Shown here: positions 5,644 to 7,449 of the stretch, piece after piece
Layout: every line of letters starts with the position of its first letter
Position numbering within the stretch: position 1 is the stretch's first letter
Assembly: GCA_002438345.1 (NCBI GenBank)
Contig: DJUJ01000001.1
Location: 16,343-23,791 of the forward strand
DNA length: 7,449 bases
DNA from: Paenibacillus sp. UBA6285
GTDB lineage: Bacteria; Bacillota; Bacilli; Paenibacillales; Paenibacillaceae
Direction of reading: 5' to 3'
The notes under the pieces: model-generated
Database searches by the model: none
What the model saw: only the letters and a program-made list of their open reading frames with translations
What the model was told of the DNA's origin: nothing
Made by a program: the position numbers and the translations under genes

Positions 5644-5649
5644 ACCTCC
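5644..5649 (-). promoter_or_regulatory. Strong ribosome binding site deciding the TTG start of the Abi_C gene
   Basis: On the minus strand GGAGGT lies eight bases before TTG at 5635-5633, and no other start is available for some 50 codons. Immediately after it comes CTCC, so GGAG-GTGT-CTCC could fold into a small stem that covers the site and lowers translation. Confidence 0.6.
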
Positions 5650-5714
5650 ACTAATTAATATTTTTGAAGTTGGTTTTGAAAGATATGAGCCACTTTATCA
5701 GGTGATGAACAATG

Positions 5715-6650
5715 TTAGTGTTTTTTAGCTGAATAACACTCAACTAAAAAAACAATATTACTAGCCGTTAAGTGTAAGGCATATGCTGCGTAATGCTCAG
5801 GCAAGGCAATCGGAACCTCTCCTTGACCGTGACCGCTTGTTTTATTTCTAAGGGATGGTATTCCTGATTCTAGAACAGATCGTAGTCCGTTCATATGTGC
5901 CATTATATAAGTAGGAATGAGCTCGTTTTTAACTAATGTTTCAATTAGTTTACTCGCTGTTTGTCCAGTATTCATTTCCCACCTGAAACGTACACAAATA
6001 GTTTTCATAGTGCTTTCGAATGATTTCAATGCTTCTGCAATAGATTCTTTGTACATTCCATTTCTATAATGTTCATGCGCTTTTAAAAACTCATCTTGAG
6101 CACCTGTGAAATTATTGTTTCCTAATAAAAATATAGCGGGTTTGACAGTCTCTTGGTGAATGTACTGTGAATCAATACGTATTAATTGACCATTTTCGAA
6201 TTGATAACCAATGCCATTTTCTTTGAATCTTCTATTTAGTTCAGTAATTGCATGTTCAGGACGTTGTTCAATAGAATTATGTAGGCGTTCAATATCGTTT
6301 AAATCATTCAATTCTTTCTCAATTAGATTAAATAGATAGTCTATACCATCTAATACGTTAATGGATTCGTCACTTAAAATAAAGTTAAGGCAATTGAGAT
6401 ATAAATTTTCGTTATTAGCACCTAGAGTTAATCTTCCTAGCTCTCTACATAAAGTCGTGTGAGCTTTTAACCAAAACCTAGCTGTAATTCCAGTTCCATC
6501 ACGATTTAATTTACCAGTTGAGGATCTTAGAATGTGATAGACTTGAATACGGAATTTTTCACTAAGTTTATCGTATTCAAATGGATCAATAGGCTTATTA
6601 AGAAGAGGATTTTGTCTTTTTGAGTATATTTCAAACATTTCTCTCACCAT
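5715..6650 (-). CDS. STM4504/CBY_0614-like HEPN protein (AbiJ-type N-terminus)
   Basis: This protein of about 311 residues matches the STM4504/CBY_0614 family as I recall it. It has FEIYSKRQN near the start (AbiJ N-terminal-domain-4 style), LNRRFKENGIGYQFENGQLI and RIDSQYIHQETVKPA in the middle, then FLKAHEHYRNGMYKESIAEA and LKSFESTMKTICVRF. The C-terminal HEPN region carries LRNKTSGHGQGE, with R268-N-x4-H274 as the RNase signature, and ends in YALHLTASNIVFLVE. Three in-frame starts are possible: TTG 6659, ATG 6650 and ATG 6638. None has a strong ribosome binding site, and ATG 6650 is chosen as a compromise. The family usually begins close to the YSKR motif, so 6638 is also credible. It is the first gene of the minus-strand pair and probably a toxin-like RNase for phage defence. 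Confidence 0.85.
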   Translation of the reverse strand: MVREMFEIYSKRQNPLLNKPIDPFEYDKLSEKFRIQVYHILRSSTGKLNRDGTGITARFWLKAHTTLCRELGRLTLGANNENLYLNCLNFILSDESINVLDGIDYLFNLIEKELNDLNDIERLHNSIEQRPEHAITELNRRFKENGIGYQFENGQLIRIDSQYIHQETVKPAIFLLGNNNFTGAQDEFLKAHEHYRNGMYKESIAEALKSFESTMKTICVRFRWEMNTGQTASKLIETLVKNELIPTYIMAHMNGLRSVLESGIPSLRNKTSGHGQGEVPIALPEHYAAYALHLTASNIVFLVECYSAKKH

Positions 6651-6691
6651 CTTATTCAAATTATTCCAGCTTGGGATTAGTATATAAGAGA

Positions 6692-6719
6692 ATTATAAAT
6701 AAATATAGCGCGATGTAAC
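6692..6719 (-). promoter_or_regulatory. Probable promoter of the HEPN gene pair
   Basis: On the minus strand GTTACA (plus 6714-6719, four of six matches) is 16 bases from a perfect TATAAT (plus 6692-6697). Transcription would start near 6685 and give a leader of about 35-45 bases before the HEPN gene. The -10 is good and the -35 weak. Confidence 0.4.
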
Positions 6720-6893
6720 TTTTGATTTTTAGTCTATTAATGAAAATTAAGGGGTTTAAAGGAAGGGAATGTGGATTATATCAAACGAAAAAGCCATGTA
6801 CTTTAAAAATCGCTAGAATGTGTTTTGTTAGATTTCTTAATATAGTCCAAAAGAATCATTTTCTGAGATTTATTACATATGTTTACAATTGAA

Positions 6894-6902
6894 TGTTATA
6901 CT
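6894..6902 (+). promoter_or_regulatory. Extended -10 promoter for the secreted-protein gene
   Basis: TG at 6894-6895 and TATACT at 6897-6902 form an extended -10 element about 40 bases before the ATG. No good -35 is seen at 16-18 bases; the TTTACA at 6882-6887 is too close (nine bases) to serve. The start would be near 6909. Confidence 0.4.
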
Positions 6903-6944
6903 CAAGCTGCACCAAAAAAAAAGAAAAGGAAGTGTGCGTACAAT

Positions 6945-7449
6945 ATGAAAAAACTAAAGGATACCATTATTATTCTTACTGGTATATTGGCTCTTACTGC
7001 AATAGCGCCTTTATCCGCCTCTGCCACACCTACTACTGAAATTGAAGTTAATAAGCAATTTTCCCAACAAGTTGAAGTTAAATCGGCTGGAGACTATATA
7101 GCCTGGTTGAAAGGTCAAGATGGTTCCAAAGAAATTTTAGACCAATTCACAATGTTATCTGAATCAGATCAAGAAAAATTCGTTGAATATATCAATGATC
7201 CAATAATAAACAAGACGTTAATGGATGTAATGGCTTCCAGTAACGGTGAAGAAGTGTCGCTTTATGGTGGAGATATAGTAGCGAGACAATCACAGTCTAT
7301 TGCTTTAGGTGACATCTCTATACGAGCGGCAGACTATGAAGTTTCACAAAAAGCAACCTCGACAATTTTAGGCATAGATGTTGTAGAGATATCAGAACGT
7401 GTAGAATATCGAGTACAAGGCACACCTGGCAACCAAAAAGTGGCGTCAG
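6945..7449 (+). CDS. Secreted protein of unknown function, 3' end outside window
   Basis: The reading frame opens with a classical signal peptide. MKKLKD is the basic start, TIIILTGILALTAIAPL (7-23) the hydrophobic core, and SASA the likely cleavage site after residue 27. The mature part begins TPTTEIEVNKQF. It continues with a helical, polar stretch (GDYIAWLKGQDG, SESDQEKFVEYINDP) and from about residue 105 with a strand-rich segment ending at the window edge. At least 168 codons are visible without a stop. I do not recognise the family. The layout of an export signal, a helical pro-like region and a beta-rich C-terminus is seen in several small exported Bacillota proteins, including some antimicrobial or wall-associated ones, but nothing here fixes a function. 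AAAAGGA around 6924-6930 is about 14 bases from the ATG, rather far. It is divergent from the HEPN operon. Confidence 0.75.
   Translation, partial: MKKLKDTIIILTGILALTAIAPLSASATPTTEIEVNKQFSQQVEVKSAGDYIAWLKGQDGSKEILDQFTMLSESDQEKFVEYINDPIINKTLMDVMASSNGEEVSLYGGDIVARQSQSIALGDISIRAADYEVSQKATSTILGIDVVEISERVEYRVQGTPGNQKVAS

Noticed and set aside
6769..6816. A 15-codon frame (MWIISNEKAMYF...) with a decent GGAAGG before it
   Set aside because: It is too short to support without conservation and lies in a divergent promoter region; an overlapping GTG frame is equally short.

Overview
The window looks like accessory DNA from a low-GC Gram-positive bacterium (Bacillota, probably Paenibacillaceae or Bacillaceae). 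The signs are AT-rich sequence, strong AAGGAGG-type ribosome binding sites, TTG and GTG starts, consensus TTGACA-N17-TATAAT promoters and a Gram-positive signal peptide. It mixes phage, plasmid and defence genes, as expected of a phage-plasmid, a plasmid carrying phage genes, or a prophage or island edge.

Positions 1-164 are the 3' end of a tyrosine recombinase. A 61-residue orphan gene follows (369-554), then a 400-base control region with two perfect consensus promoters. The second promoter (833-861) has an inverted repeat in its spacer and is followed by two terminator-like hairpins. It leads into a tight four-gene unit: a small Xre-type regulator (973-1161), an HslV/proteasome-beta-like Ntn hydrolase (1158-1775), a phage tail-fibre-like protein (1772-2506) and a zinc-ribbon HNH-type nuclease (2535-3002). 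The first three genes overlap by ATGA, and the unit ends at a terminator near 3059-3084.

Next come a small DUF5659-like protein (3114-3314) and a 386-residue protein that reads as two winged-helix segments with a charged C-terminus (3374-4534), a plausible replication initiator. Its stop codon lies inside the first of three imperfect palindromes whose GGATGAAA cores are spaced exactly 43 bases apart (4531-4656). An A/purine-rich stretch and a GC-richer block with mini-hairpins (to about 4788) follow. Together these are the best candidate for a replication origin or partition site, although they also sit between convergent genes.

On the minus strand are two consecutive abortive-infection type genes with HEPN RNase motifs: a STM4504/CBY_0614-like protein (5715-6650) and, downstream of it, an Abi_C-domain protein (4844-5635). 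They probably form a defence operon. Divergent from it, and running off the right edge, is a secreted protein of unknown function (6945-7449).

Inferred logic: integration by the recombinase, autonomous maintenance by the Rep-like protein and repeats, a regulated phage-derived operon, and a HEPN defence cargo. The items that most deserve follow-up are the Ntn hydrolase coupled to a tail protein, the 43-base palindrome array and the paired HEPN genes.
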